DNA from: Ralstonia sp. UNC404CL21Col
GTDB lineage: Bacteria > Pseudomonadota > Gammaproteobacteria > Burkholderiales > Burkholderiaceae
NCBI RefSeq assembly: GCF_000620465.1
Contig: NZ_JIBE01000007.1
Location: 62,001 to 126,000, forward strand
DNA: 64,000 bases
Reading direction: 5' to 3'
Made by a program: the position numbers and the translations under genes. Shown here in pieces: positions 53,177 through 63,574 of the stretch. Within the stretch, counting starts at the first letter, position 1, and each line of letters begins with the position of its first letter. The notes under the pieces were generated by a model that worked only from the letters and a program-made list of their open reading frames with translations, made no database searches and was not told the DNA's origin.

Positions 53177-54364
53177 TTACAGCTCGCCGTAGCTGTGCAG
53201 GCCCGAGAGGAACATGTTCACGCCCAGAAAGGCGAACGTCGTCACCAACAGGCCGATCAGCGCCCACCAGGCGGCCATGCGACCTCGCAGCCCCTTCATC
53301 AGGCGCATGTGCAGCCACGCCGCGTAGTTCAGCCAGACGATCAGCGCCCAGGTTTCCTTCGGATCCCAGCTCCAGTAGCCACCCCAGGCGTCGGCCGCCC
53401 ACAGCGCACCGAGAATCGTGGCGATGGTGAAGAACGCGAAGCCGACGGTGATGGCCTTGTACATCACGTCGTCCAGCACTTCGAGCGACGGCAGACGATC
53501 GGCCAGCACCCCACGCTCCTTCAGCAGATAAGCGGAGCCCACCATGGCCGACAGGGCGAACGTGCCGTAACCGATGAAATTGGCGGGCACGTGGATCTTC
53601 ATCCACCAGCTCTGTAGTGCCGGCACCAGCGGCTGGATCTCCTGCGCGCCCCGCGACACCGTGTACCACAACAGAAAGCCCACGGCGGCCGACACCACCA
53701 GCATCACGAAGGGGCCCAGCGCGCGCGTCTTGTAACGCTGCTCGTAGTACAGATAGAAGAGCGAGGTGATCAACGTAAAGAGGATGAACACCTCGTACAG
53801 ATTCGAGATGGGGATGTGGCCAATGTCGGCGCCGACCAGGTACGACTCGTACCATCGCACCAGCATGCCGGTCAGACCCAGCACCACCGCTGCCCAGCAC
53901 AGCTTGCTGCCGATGGCCCCGCCCGCTTCCCAGCGCAGCGCCAGCCCCGTCCAGAAAAACAGCGTGGACAGGAAGATCAGCGCGCTCATCCACAGGATGG
54001 CCGACTGGCTGGCGAGGAAGTACTTCAGAAAGAAGGCGTGTTCGGCGCGGGCGAGATCCGGGCCATTGGCGCCGGCGTACTGCGAGATGCCGAACAGCGA
54101 CAACACGGCGATGCCGATCATCAGCACGCGCACCGGCTTCCACGTCCAGCCCAGCCATGCGAAGGCGGGCACGGCAGCAACGAGAATGCCGCGCTCGTAG
54201 CCGTCCATGTAGGCGCCGTAGCGCGAGAAGGCATAACCGGCGCCGGCGGCCAGCATTGCAGCAAACAGCCAGTCAAACCAGCCCAGGCGGCGGAAATACG
54301 ACGGACGCTGCAGCGCACCCAGATCAGCGCTCGCCACGGTCGTTTGGGGATTGGTCGCTTCCAT
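53177..54364 (-). CDS. ccsB: Cytochrome c biogenesis protein CcsB (ResC/CcsA-type, WWD protein)
   Basis: 395-residue membrane protein of System II cytochrome c maturation that exports and presents heme. The tryptophan-rich WWD heme-handling motif is WGGYWSWDPKETWALI. Conserved histidines lie in KIHVPANFIGYG and WLNYAAWLHMRLMKGLRG in pieces. About eight spans. The start MEATNPQ is eight bases after the resB stop; the longer frame enters resB. It works with ResB to ligate heme to CXXCH proteins such as the cytochrome c4 upstream. Confidence 0.95.
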   Translation of the reverse strand: MEATNPQTTVASADLGALQRPSYFRRLGWFDWLFAAMLAAGAGYAFSRYGAYMDGYERGILVAAVPAFAWLGWTWKPVRVLMIGIAVLSLFGISQYAGANGPDLARAEHAFFLKYFLASQSAILWMSALIFLSTLFFWTGLALRWEAGGAIGSKLCWAAVVLGLTGMLVRWYESYLVGADIGHIPISNLYEVFILFTLITSLFYLYYEQRYKTRALGPFVMLVVSAAVGFLLWYTVSRGAQEIQPLVPALQSWWMKIHVPANFIGYGTFALSAMVGSAYLLKERGVLADRLPSLEVLDDVMYKAITVGFAFFTIATILGALWAADAWGGYWSWDPKETWALIVWLNYAAWLHMRLMKGLRGRMAAWWALIGLLVTTFAFLGVNMFLSGLHSYGEL

Positions 54365-54371
54365 CACCTGC

Positions 54372-56579
54372 TCACTTCGTTGGTTTGGGGTCGATGCTCG
54401 CTGCACTGGCGGCATCGGGTGCGGCCGGGGCGCCCGCCGCGGCACGGATATCGTGCTTGAGGCGCTCGAACTCGCGGTCGAAGTCGAGCGTGCGGCGCAT
54501 GGTCGACATGGCGGTCAGCACATGTGCGCCGGAGGCGCTTTCGTTGGCCTGGCCGGATTGCGGCCGGATCCACAGCCACCAGCGGCGCTCTCGCACGTAG
54601 AACATGGAAAACACGCCCAGCACCAGCAGCAACGACCCAAGATACACGATGTTTTTGCCCGGCGCACGTGTGAGCTGGAACACGCTGGCCTGCACCTGCT
54701 GGAAGTCGCTCAACTGCAGATAGACCGGTGCGCCGTAGAAGACATTGTCCGACAGCGCGTTGATGGCGCTCTGCAACCACTGGCTGCTCGCGGCATCCAC
54801 GGTGGGCGCAGGCTGGCCGTCCTGCGCGCGGGCGAGTTGCCACAGTTCCCACATCGAGCTGTTGATGATCTTCATCAGCACATCGGCGGCCTTCTCTCGC
54901 TCGCCCTCGGGCACCGACTTCTGCAGGAACGTGGCGACCGCGGCAAAACCACCCTGCGCACCGGCGGAGGCGCCGTCCTTGGCATCGGCAGCGCCGGCAA
55001 AAAGGTCGAGCGCGCGACGCGCACTTTCCGTCAATTGTTTGCGCAGTTCCGCGCGCTCTTCGCCGGGCATGGAGAGCAGCGCAAACCGGCGCGCCGCTTC
55101 GCCGCGCATCGCCGGATTCTGCAGCGCGGCGCGCAGGCGCATCCAGTCGGCGACGGTGCCTTGCGCATCGGCGGGAATGCGCAGATAGCGGAACGGCTCG
55201 TCCGGCTGCGAGCGCATGCCGGCCAGGAACACCGATTGCCCATCGAGCGTGACCGGCAGCATGTAGTTGCTGAACTCGTGCGCCTGGCCGTTGGCGTCGC
55301 GCAGCTTGTACTGCACGGACGGGCCGACGTTGCGCAGATCGCGGTCGCGCGTCATCTTGGTGACGTTGCCCAGCTCCGCGCGCAGACCATTTTCCGCACC
55401 GCCCTTCTTGCCGACACCGCGCGCGTCCTGCTTGCCCGAGGCGTCGGTCACCGTTTCCACATTCATCAGGCGGAAGTCGGAGAACTCGACCGTGTAGTCG
55501 CCGCCCTTGCCAGTGAGCTTCGAGCTTTCGCCCACGACGCCCGACATGTCGAACGTCTTGGCGTTGTCACCGTGCATCGGATAGCCGATCAGCTTGAGTT
55601 TGGAGCCGCCATCTTCAAAGCTCGACTGATAGATCGCCACGCCGTCATACACAAACGGCTTGTTCACCTCCACGCGCGCAGCGGTCTGCTTGCCGGTGCG
55701 GCGGTCCGTCACGACGATGTCGCTGGCGAACAGCTTGGGCATGCCGGTCGAGTAATGCTCGACGGTGAACTTCTTGAGCGTGATCATGAACGGCAGATCC
55801 TGGATCAGCGCGCCGTCCGCAATGTTCAGAATCGCCGTGCTGACCGTCGAACCTTCCGGCACGAAAGCGTTGCCGCGAAAGCCCGGGTTCGACGTCGACA
55901 GCCGATGCTCCGGCCCGATGTCGCTGATGACCGCATTGCCCTTGATGGGCGACTTGCCGCCAAACCACATCTGCGCGCGGATCATCATGTCGCCGTCGAG
56001 CAAGCCGCCGATGCAGATCACGACGATGGCCGTATGCGCCAGGATGTAGCCGATCTTGTTGCCCGCTCCCGCCTTTGCCGTGATGAGCGTCGCTCCGCCA
56101 TCGCGGGCGAACGCCTTGATACGGAAGCCGCGGTTCTGCGCAAGCGCGGCTAGGCGTGCGGTCACGGTCGCCGTATCCACGGAGGAATCGAATTCGTCCC
56201 GATGATGGAACGCGCGCAGGCTGCCCTCGCGCACGTTCTCGCGCCAGGCCCGCATGTCGGCCAGCATCTTCGGGGCGTTGCGCACGATGCACAGCGAGGT
56301 CGACACCACCAGGAACGCCAGGATCAGCAGAAACCACCACGCGCTATAGACGGTCGGCAGCGTCAGCGAGCGGAATACATCGGCCCAGAACGGCCCGAAC
56401 TGGTTGACGTAGTTCGGATACGGATCGTTCTGCTTGAGCACCGTGCCGATCACGCTGGCGATGGCGATCACCGTCAGCAGGCTGATCGCAAAGCGCATCG
56501 ACGACAGCAGCTCGACCGTTTCGCGCAGCGCGCGACGGCGGGAGCGGATCTGGACGCCGGAAGTGGAGACCGAAGGCAT
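54372..56579 (-). CDS. resB: Cytochrome c biogenesis protein ResB
   Basis: 735-residue ResB/Ccs1 protein. Three membrane spans near the N-terminus (LLSSMRFAISLLTVIAIASVIG in pieces; STPVYSAWW-like TVYSAWWFLLILAFLVVST; IGYILAHTAIVVICIGGLLDG) and one near the C-terminus (NIVYLGSLLLVLGVFSMFYV) flank a large periplasmic domain. LKQNDPYPNYVNQFGPFW and FEDGGSKLKLIGYP are family segments. The RERRWWLWIRP motif follows the last span. It is probably transcribed after cytochrome c4, 112 nt downstream of it. Confidence 0.95.
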   Translation of the reverse strand: MPSVSTSGVQIRSRRRALRETVELLSSMRFAISLLTVIAIASVIGTVLKQNDPYPNYVNQFGPFWADVFRSLTLPTVYSAWWFLLILAFLVVSTSLCIVRNAPKMLADMRAWRENVREGSLRAFHHRDEFDSSVDTATVTARLAALAQNRGFRIKAFARDGGATLITAKAGAGNKIGYILAHTAIVVICIGGLLDGDMMIRAQMWFGGKSPIKGNAVISDIGPEHRLSTSNPGFRGNAFVPEGSTVSTAILNIADGALIQDLPFMITLKKFTVEHYSTGMPKLFASDIVVTDRRTGKQTAARVEVNKPFVYDGVAIYQSSFEDGGSKLKLIGYPMHGDNAKTFDMSGVVGESSKLTGKGGDYTVEFSDFRLMNVETVTDASGKQDARGVGKKGGAENGLRAELGNVTKMTRDRDLRNVGPSVQYKLRDANGQAHEFSNYMLPVTLDGQSVFLAGMRSQPDEPFRYLRIPADAQGTVADWMRLRAALQNPAMRGEAARRFALLSMPGEERAELRKQLTESARRALDLFAGAADAKDGASAGAQGGFAAVATFLQKSVPEGEREKAADVLMKIINSSMWELWQLARAQDGQPAPTVDAASSQWLQSAINALSDNVFYGAPVYLQLSDFQQVQASVFQLTRAPGKNIVYLGSLLLVLGVFSMFYVRERRWWLWIRPQSGQANESASGAHVLTAMSTMRRTLDFDREFERLKHDIRAAAGAPAAPDAASAASIDPKPTK

Positions 56580-56691
56580 GCGGGGAAGAAACCTGTTCAG
56601 AAACGAAAACAGGGTGGCGATGCCAGGCGCATTGCCACCCTGTTCTTCTTATTGATTGTGCGACCGTCACATGACGGCCGGGTGCGGCAGA

Positions 56692-57357
56692 TTAGCGCAG
56701 GCCGGCAATGTAGTCGGCCACCGCCTTGATCTGCTGGGCCGTCATGCGACCGGCCAGGTCGTGCATCTGTACGCTGTTCTTGCGGGTGCCGCTCTGGAAC
56801 GCAACCAGTTGAGCCTCGGTGTATTCAGAGAACTGACCTGCGATACGCGGATACTGCGCCGGGATGCCGGCACCCGTCGGGCCGTGGCAGCCTGCGCACG
56901 CGGCGATACCGCGCTTGGCGTCACCGCCGCGATACAGCTTCTGGCCCAGTTCGATGGTGTCCTTGCTCTTGGCCGACCCCGGCTTCCAAGCCGGCTGCTT
57001 GCCCAGATAGGCGCCAATGTCCTTCATGTCCTGATCCGACAGCGCGCCGGCATACAGCGACATGACCGGCTGGTTGCGGTCGGTCTTGGCCTTGAAATCC
57101 TTGAGCTGCTTTTCGATGTATTCGGCGTGCTGGCCGGCCAGCTTCGGGTTGACGTTCATGGCGCTGTTGCCGCCGGCGCCATGACAACTGGTACACGCGG
57201 GCACGCCATTGGCCGGCACACCGGTGTTGAAGATCGTTTCGCCGCGCGCGGCGTCGGCCTTGGCGACTTTTTGCTCTTCGGCATGGGCCACGGTGAAGGC
57301 CGATGCCAGGGACAGCGCTGCGACAGCAAAAACGTTCGCGATGCGGTTCATTCGCAC
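56692..57357 (-). CDS. Cytochrome c4-type diheme cytochrome
   Basis: 221-residue periplasmic diheme electron carrier. The signal peptide ends at AHA near residue 26. Heme sites are CTSCH (Cys55, Cys58, His59) and CAGCH (Cys154, Cys157, His158), with axial Met candidates in DRNQPVMSLYAG and TRKNSVQMHDLAG. The two halves are homologous, as in c4 cytochromes that feed terminal oxidases. It is adjacent to ccsB/resB, which mature c-type cytochromes, and divergent from engB. Confidence 0.94.
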   Translation of the reverse strand: MRMNRIANVFAVAALSLASAFTVAHAEEQKVAKADAARGETIFNTGVPANGVPACTSCHGAGGNSAMNVNPKLAGQHAEYIEKQLKDFKAKTDRNQPVMSLYAGALSDQDMKDIGAYLGKQPAWKPGSAKSKDTIELGQKLYRGGDAKRGIAACAGCHGPTGAGIPAQYPRIAGQFSEYTEAQLVAFQSGTRKNSVQMHDLAGRMTAQQIKAVADYIAGLR

Positions 57358-57522
57358 ACCTTGTTTAGATTGTTTTCGAATGCTGCGTGCGCCGCCCTAT
57401 GCGGGACCCTGCGGCGCCGGGCGCCCCCTTCTCCTCGTGCCAGTCCCGCGCATGAAAACGGACCGGCCCGGGCCTCGGGGCGGTCCTGCGACGGATCTGG
57501 TGGGGACGTCCGTAAACCGGCG

Positions 57523-57534
57523 TATTGTACAATA
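57523..57534. promoter_or_regulatory. Palindromic -10-like element between cytochrome c4 and engB
   Basis: TATTGTACAATA is a perfect 12-bp palindrome that contains a TACAAT -10-like hexamer on each strand. It lies 74 bp upstream of engB and 166 bp upstream of the cytochrome gene, so it may act as a shared divergent promoter core or operator. Confidence 0.4.
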
Positions 57535-57607
57535 ACACCTCTGCAATGCGACCTCGCGGCGCAGCAACCACGCAGTTCTGAACTGCAGTTTACAGGTACT
57601 GCCGCGC

Positions 57608-58309
57608 ATGTCGCTCCTGCATCAAGCCCGTTTCTTCATCACCGTCAATCATCTGCGTGATTTACCGGCGACCGCCGTGCCGGAAGTCGCGTTTGCGGGC
57701 CGCTCCAACGCGGGCAAATCCACCGCGATCAACATCCTGTGCAACCAGAAGCGGCTGGCTTTTTCCAGCAAGACGCCCGGCCGCACGCAGCACATCAACT
57801 ACTTCTCGGTGATGCCCGCCAAGGCGGAGGACCCGCTCGGCTTCCTGGTCGACCTGCCCGGTTACGGCTATGCCGAAGCCCCCGGCGAGACCAAATCGCA
57901 TTGGGTTCACCTGCTCGGCGACTACGTCCAGGCGCGCCAGCAACTTGCCGGGCTCGTCATCATGATGGACGCGCGCCGTCCGTTTACCGACCTCGATTGC
58001 CAGATGGTCGAGTGGTTCCTGCCAACGGGCAAGCCGATCCACGTGCTGCTCACGAAGGCGGACAAGCTGACCAACAACGACGCCTCGCGCGCGCTCATGG
58101 CGGCACGCAAGGTGCTGGCCGATTACCGCGCACAGATCGACGGTGATGTGTCGCTGACGGTGCAGCTGTTCTCTAGCTTGAAGCGTCGCGGCATCGAAGA
58201 GGCGCAGCGAATTGTCGCGGGCTGGCTGTGCCTGCCCGAGGCGCTGGAGCCCCAGCTGCAAGCCGAACAGGCAAAAAAAACCCCGTCGCCAAACGCGCAA
58301 CGGGGGTAA
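57608..58309 (+). CDS. engB: Ribosome biogenesis GTPase EngB (YsxC/YihA)
   Basis: 233-residue GTP-binding protein required for 50S subunit assembly. G1 is GRSNAGKST (31-39), G2 region [13 protein letters not shown]3 [10 protein letters not shown]4 LTKADKL and G5 near LFSSLKRRG. The length is slightly above E. coli YihA because of a polar C-terminal tail ([11 protein letters not shown]). The codons of that tail also encode a minus-strand terminator hairpin. It is followed by hemB after about 150 nt. Confidence 0.96.
   Translation: MSLLHQARFFITVNHLRDLPATAVPEVAFAGRSNAGKSTAINILCNQKRLAFSSKTPGRTQHINYFSVMPAKAEDPLGFLVDLPGYGYAEAPGETKSHWVHLLGDYVQARQQLAGLVIMMDARRPFTDLDCQMVEWFLPTGKPIHVLLTKADKLTNNDASRALMAARKVLADYRAQIDGDVSLTVQLFSSLKRRGIEEAQRIVAGWLCLPEALEPQLQAEQAKKTPSPNAQRG
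58273..58305 (-). terminator. Minus-strand rho-independent terminator overlapping the engB 3' end
   Basis: On the minus strand a CCCCGT/ACGGGG stem with an inner CGC/GCG pairing is followed by eight T residues. The hairpin is inside the last codons of engB. It would stop antisense transcription entering engB from the hemB side; there is no T-tract in the engB direction. Confidence 0.6.
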
Positions 58310-59455
<1,146 letters not shown>

Positions 59456-61306
59456 TCAAGCCGTGGGCTTGACCGCCTGCGTCGTGCCGATTGCGCGGCG
59501 CAGGCTTTCCAGGAACGTGTCCGCGCGCTCAAAGCCCACCACGCGAGCCTTCAGTTCGCGACCCTGCGTATCGAAGAAGATTGTGCCCGGTGGGCCGAAC
59601 AAGCCGAAGCGCTTGAGCAGCGCTTGATCATCCGCATTGTTGGCCGTCACGTCGGCCTGCAGCAGCACCACATCGGCAAGCGCCTTGCGCACCCGCGCAT
59701 CGGTAAAGGTCAGGCGCTCCATTTCCTTGCAGCTCACGCACCAGTCGGCATAGAAATCGAGCATCACCGCACGGCCGGACGCGCTCGCATTGCGCACTTC
59801 GGCATCGAGTTCGGTGATGCTCTTGACGCGCTTGAAGGTCACGCCCTGGGTGTCGGCTTGCGCCGATGTCCCTGCCGACGCGCGAACCAGTCCGGACAGC
59901 GGCTGCAGCGGATCGCGGCCGCCGGCGGCGACACCGACCAGTTGCGCGGCGCCCGCCAGCGCAAGCACCACACCCGCAACCTTGCCCAGGCGCTGCACGT
60001 TGCCTGCGCCGTCGGGCAACGAATCGAAGGTCCGCAGAAACACGGCGGCGCCGATCAGCAACCCGCCCCACGCGACCATCACTGCCCACGCAGGCAACAC
60101 GGGCTGCACAATCCACAACGCCACAGCCAGCAAGATGAAACCGAACACAGCCTTGGTGACGATCAGCCAATGACCGGCGCGCGGCAGCAAATTGCCCGCC
60201 CCCACACCCACGAGCACAAGCGGCACGCCCATGCCGATCGACATTGCAAACAGCGCCATACCGCCGATCGCAGCGTTGCCGGTCTGCGCGATATAGGCCA
60301 GTGCGCCGGCCAATGCCGGTGTGACGCACGGCGACACGATCAACGCCGAAAGCGCGCCCATCACGACTGCCCCGACAATCTCGCCACCACCATGCCTGCT
60401 GGAGGCTTTTGTCAGGTGATCGCGCCAGGCCGCCGGCAACTGCAATTCATACAGACCGAACATCGACAGCGACAGCACCACCATCAATACGGCGAATGCG
60501 CCCAGCACCCAAGCGTTCTGCAACGCAGCTTGCAGGCCCTGTCCCGCCAAGCCCGCTGCCACGCCCACCGCGGTATAGACCACGGCCATACCCAACACGT
60601 ACGCAATCGACACGAAAGCGGCGCGGGAACGCGTCGCGTGCTCGCCGACAACGATCGCCGACAGGATCGGCAACATCGGCAGCACGCACGGCGTGAAGGT
60701 CAGCAACAGCCCGAGCCCGAAGAACAACGCCGCAATCGCGCCGAGGTTGCCGCTGCCCAGCGTGCTGGCGATGCGGCCGAGTGCGTCGCCGGAACTGGTC
60801 TCGCCACCGCCCACGGACGACGCGCCCGGCGACACTGCGGCGGGCTCGACATGGAATCGGCTCTTCATCGGCGGATAACACAGGCCCTGATCCGCGCATC
60901 CCTGCGACGTGACGATCAATGTGAACGGCGCCGTCGCGTTCTGCGCCTTTACATGGAATGCGACTTCATGGCGATAGGTTTCGACGTCCTTGTTGAACGT
61001 CTCGTCAAACTTGACCTTGCCCGCCGGCATGTCGGAAAGCGACAGCGTGGTGGTTGCCGGATCCGCCGCGACCGCGAAACGCTCGCGGTACATGTAGTAG
61101 CCATCGGCAATAGCGAATTTGATTTCGACAGTTTGGCCATCGACTTGCGCGGCCGAAAAGCGAAATGCCTGTTCAGGCGGCAGGAAATCGTCGGCAGCAT
61201 GCGCGGACACGTGCACTGTCGCCATTGCGACCAGCAGCAATAGGCACTGCACCATGCGCCGCACGGACCGGAACGAAGAGAAAGTCATATCAACGGCAAT
61301 CGACAT
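59456..61306 (-). CDS. dsbD: Thiol:disulfide interchange protein DsbD
   Basis: 616-residue inner-membrane protein passing electrons from thioredoxin to periplasmic thiols. After the signal peptide (AHA) an N-terminal alpha domain has the Cys pair in SQGCADQGLCYPP. The eight-span beta domain starts FTPCVLPMLPIL and has the second Cys in SPCVTPALAG. The C-terminal thioredoxin-like domain has CVSC in YADWCVSCKEME. The start overlaps the cutA stop by one base (TGATG). It supplies reductant for cytochrome c maturation next door. It is convergent with hemB with no gap. Confidence 0.96.
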   Translation of the reverse strand: MSIAVDMTFSSFRSVRRMVQCLLLLVAMATVHVSAHAADDFLPPEQAFRFSAAQVDGQTVEIKFAIADGYYMYRERFAVAADPATTTLSLSDMPAGKVKFDETFNKDVETYRHEVAFHVKAQNATAPFTLIVTSQGCADQGLCYPPMKSRFHVEPAAVSPGASSVGGGETSSGDALGRIASTLGSGNLGAIAALFFGLGLLLTFTPCVLPMLPILSAIVVGEHATRSRAAFVSIAYVLGMAVVYTAVGVAAGLAGQGLQAALQNAWVLGAFAVLMVVLSLSMFGLYELQLPAAWRDHLTKASSRHGGGEIVGAVVMGALSALIVSPCVTPALAGALAYIAQTGNAAIGGMALFAMSIGMGVPLVLVGVGAGNLLPRAGHWLIVTKAVFGFILLAVALWIVQPVLPAWAVMVAWGGLLIGAAVFLRTFDSLPDGAGNVQRLGKVAGVVLALAGAAQLVGVAAGGRDPLQPLSGLVRASAGTSAQADTQGVTFKRVKSITELDAEVRNASASGRAVMLDFYADWCVSCKEMERLTFTDARVRKALADVVLLQADVTANNADDQALLKRFGLFGPPGTIFFDTQGRELKARVVGFERADTFLESLRRAIGTTQAVKPTA

Positions 61307-61644
61307 CAGTTGGAGCGCAGGCGCGTTTCATCGGCAACCCACGCGAGATACGCGGGCAACCCGGCAGCGAGCGGCACAGCGATGATCTCAGGCACCTCGT
61401 ACGGATGGGCCTCGCGCAGCGCGGTTTCCAATGCCGGATAGGCTGCACGCGTGGTCTTGATCAGCAGAGGAATCTCGGCGGCGTGCTCGATCGCACCATT
61501 CCACCAATACGTCGACGCACAAGCTGGCAAGCGATTGACGCACGCTGCTGCACGCGATTCCAGGACGGCCTTGGTTACGCGATCCGCGCTGTCGGCATCG
61601 GGTAGGTTGGTCAGCACCAGCAGCACTTCGGTTCCGGCAGACAT
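61306..61644 (-). CDS. cutA: Divalent-cation tolerance protein CutA
   Basis: 112-residue trimeric CutA1-family protein. The start MSAGTEVLLVLTNLPD is the family N-terminus; the longer frame enters the rplQ region. Conserved pieces are RAAACVNRLP, STYWWNGAIEHAAEIPLLIKT in pieces and HPYEVPEIIAVP. The His and Cys residues are those linked to copper binding. Precise function is unsettled. It is translationally coupled to dsbD, as also in enterobacteria. Confidence 0.95.
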   Translation of the reverse strand: MSAGTEVLLVLTNLPDADSADRVTKAVLESRAAACVNRLPACASTYWWNGAIEHAAEIPLLIKTTRAAYPALETALREAHPYEVPEIIAVPLAAGLPAYLAWVADETRLRSN

Positions 61645-61693
61645 AGATACTCCACGGATGCTTTCCGACAGGCAAACGCAAAAAATGGGCAAC

Positions 61694-61719
61694 AAAAAAG
61701 CCAGGATGTGAATCCTGGC
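61694..61719 (-). terminator. Rho-independent terminator of the alpha ribosomal operon
   Basis: The stem GCCAGGAT/ATCCTGGC with a 4-nt loop (61700-61719) is followed on the minus strand by six T residues. It lies 83 nt after the rplQ stop and before cutA. Confidence 0.9.
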
Positions 61720-61801
61720 TTCATTGTAATGCGCGCAGAAGCACGCATCTTGCAGGTTGCCCAGCGCGACGCCATGTCGCACTGGCAAACCTGGGCAAAG
61801 C

Positions 61802-62200
61802 TTATTCAGCTGCGCCGTCGACTTCCACAGCTTCGGCAACTTCCGGACGATCGAGCAGCTCGACCAGTGCCATCGGCGCATTGTCGCCTTGGCGGAAGCC
61901 GAACTTCAGGATACGGGTGTAGCCGCCCGGACGGGTAGCGAAACGCGGGCCCAGTTCGTTGAACAGCTTGGTGACCATGTCGCGGTCACGCAGGCGGGCG
62001 AATGCCAGACGGCGGTTGGCAACGGTGTCCTTCTTGGCCAGCGTGATCAGCGGCTCGACAACCTTGCGCAGCTCCTTGGCCTTCGGCAGGGTGGTCTTGA
62101 TCAGCTCGTGCTGCAGCAGCGAGTTCGACATGTTGCGCAGCATCGCGAGACGGTGCGACGAGGTGCGGTTCAGTTTCCGCAAACCATGACGGTGACGCAT
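61802..62200 (-). CDS. rplQ: 50S ribosomal protein L17
   Basis: 132-residue L17. [17 protein letters not shown] is the invariant N-terminus, followed by [26 protein letters not shown] in pieces and [20 protein letters not shown] in pieces. A short acidic tail (EVDGAAE) is typical of betaproteobacteria. Last gene of the rpsD-rpoA-rplQ segment. Confidence 0.98.
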   Translation of the reverse strand: MRHRHGLRKLNRTSSHRLAMLRNMSNSLLQHELIKTTLPKAKELRKVVEPLITLAKKDTVANRRLAFARLRDRDMVTKLFNELGPRFATRPGGYTRILKFGFRQGDNAPMALVELLDRPEVAEAVEVDGAAE

Positions 62201-62353
62201 GATGATTCCTTCTTAAAAGTGTTTAACCAGCTCTTCTATCGCCGCCGCTCATACAACATGGCGTGGCGCGGGCCGGTAGCCTTAACAATAAGCCACCCAA
62301 ACAGCGATGGCGGAAAACCGGCCGATGCTCTCGCACCGGCCGACAATGACAAC

Positions 62354-63334
62354 TTACTTCTCGAGACCTGCCGGCGGCCAGTTCTCGAGCTTCATGCCGA
62401 GCGTCAGGCCACGCGATGCGAGGACTTCCTTGATCTCGTTGAGCGACTTGCGACCCAGGTTCGGGGTCTTGAGCAGTTCGTTCTCGGTACGTTGGATCAG
62501 GTCGCCGATGTAGTAGATGTTTTCGGCCTTCAAGCAGTTGGCCGAACGCACGGTCAGTTCCAGATCGTCGACCGGACGCAGCAGAATCGGATCGATCTGC
62601 GGCGCACGAGCGGCGGCCGCCTCGGCAGCGCTCTCGGTACCTTCCAGTGCAGCAAACACCGACAGTTGATCAACCAGAATGCGAGCCGACTGGCGAATCG
62701 CTTCTTCCGGCGAGATCACACCGTTGGTCTCGATGTTCATCACCAGCTTGTCGAGGTCAGTACGCTGCTCCACACGGGCAGACTCAACTGCGTACGACAC
62801 ACGGCGCACCGGGGCGAACGAGGCGTCCAGCACGATGCGGCCGATGACCTTGCTCGACTCATCGCCGAACTTGCGAACGTTACCCGGCACGTAGCCGCGG
62901 CCTTGCTCGACCTTCAGTTGCAGGTCCAGCTTGCCACCTGCCGACAGGTTCGCGATGACGTGACCCGGATTGATGATTTCGACATCGTGCGGCAGCTCGA
63001 TATCGGCGGCGGTCACCACACCTTCGCCTTCCTTGCGCAGCGACACCGTGACTTCATCACGGTTGTGCAGCTTGAACACCACGCCCTTCAGGTTCAGCAG
63101 CAGGTTGACGACGTCTTCCTGCACGCCATCGATGGTGGAATATTCGTGGACGACCCCAGCGATCGTGACTTCGGTCGGGGCATAGCCGACCATCGACGAC
63201 AGCAGCACGCGGCGCAGCGCGTTACCGAGCGTGTGGCCGTAGCCGCGCTCGAACGGTTCCATGACGACCTTCGCGTGATGATCGCCAAGCGGCTCAACCG
63301 CAATAATTTTGGGCTTCAGGAGTGCTGTTTGCAT
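62354..63334 (-). CDS. rpoA: RNA polymerase alpha subunit
   Basis: 326-residue alpha subunit. The N-terminal dimerisation domain has [23 protein letters not shown] in pieces and the [16 protein letters not shown] loop. A flexible linker follows ([14 protein letters not shown]). The alpha-CTD has [20 protein letters not shown] in pieces and [19 protein letters not shown], which bind UP elements and activators. It is 240 nt downstream of rpsD, an unusually roomy gap containing a perfect stem-loop, and 153 nt upstream of rplQ. Confidence 0.98.
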
Positions 63335-63431
63335 TAGGTTGTCCTATTTCAATACCCTCGGCTCGTTACACCGATAAGGCTGACGGATTGGACTGGAAAG
63401 GTTCCATCACAAACATTGCGACGGAAGACGC

Positions 63432-63458
63432 ACGTGCCGCAATCGCGTTGCGGCACGT
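63432..63458. repeat. Perfect 11-bp inverted repeat between rpsD and rpoA
   Basis: Arms ACGTGCCGCAA (63432-63442) and TTGCGGCACGT (63448-63458) enclose a 5-nt loop, forming a very stable hairpin in the rpsD-rpoA intercistronic RNA. No T-tract follows on either strand, so it is not a standard terminator. Confidence 0.8.
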
Positions 63459-63574
63459 AACGAATCGGATCGGCTCTGCACCGGAGTACTGCCGGCGCAA
63501 GAACGCAATGTCGTTGACGATGAGCGTCCCCAGAAAGGCACACGAACCCGCACCTTGCGGTACGGGCGTCGTCA

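Noticed and set aside
62300-62345. Repeated CCGGCCGA motif between rpoA and rplQ
   Set aside because: Two short copies can pair weakly, but the arms are only six bases and not clearly beyond chance in GC-rich DNA.
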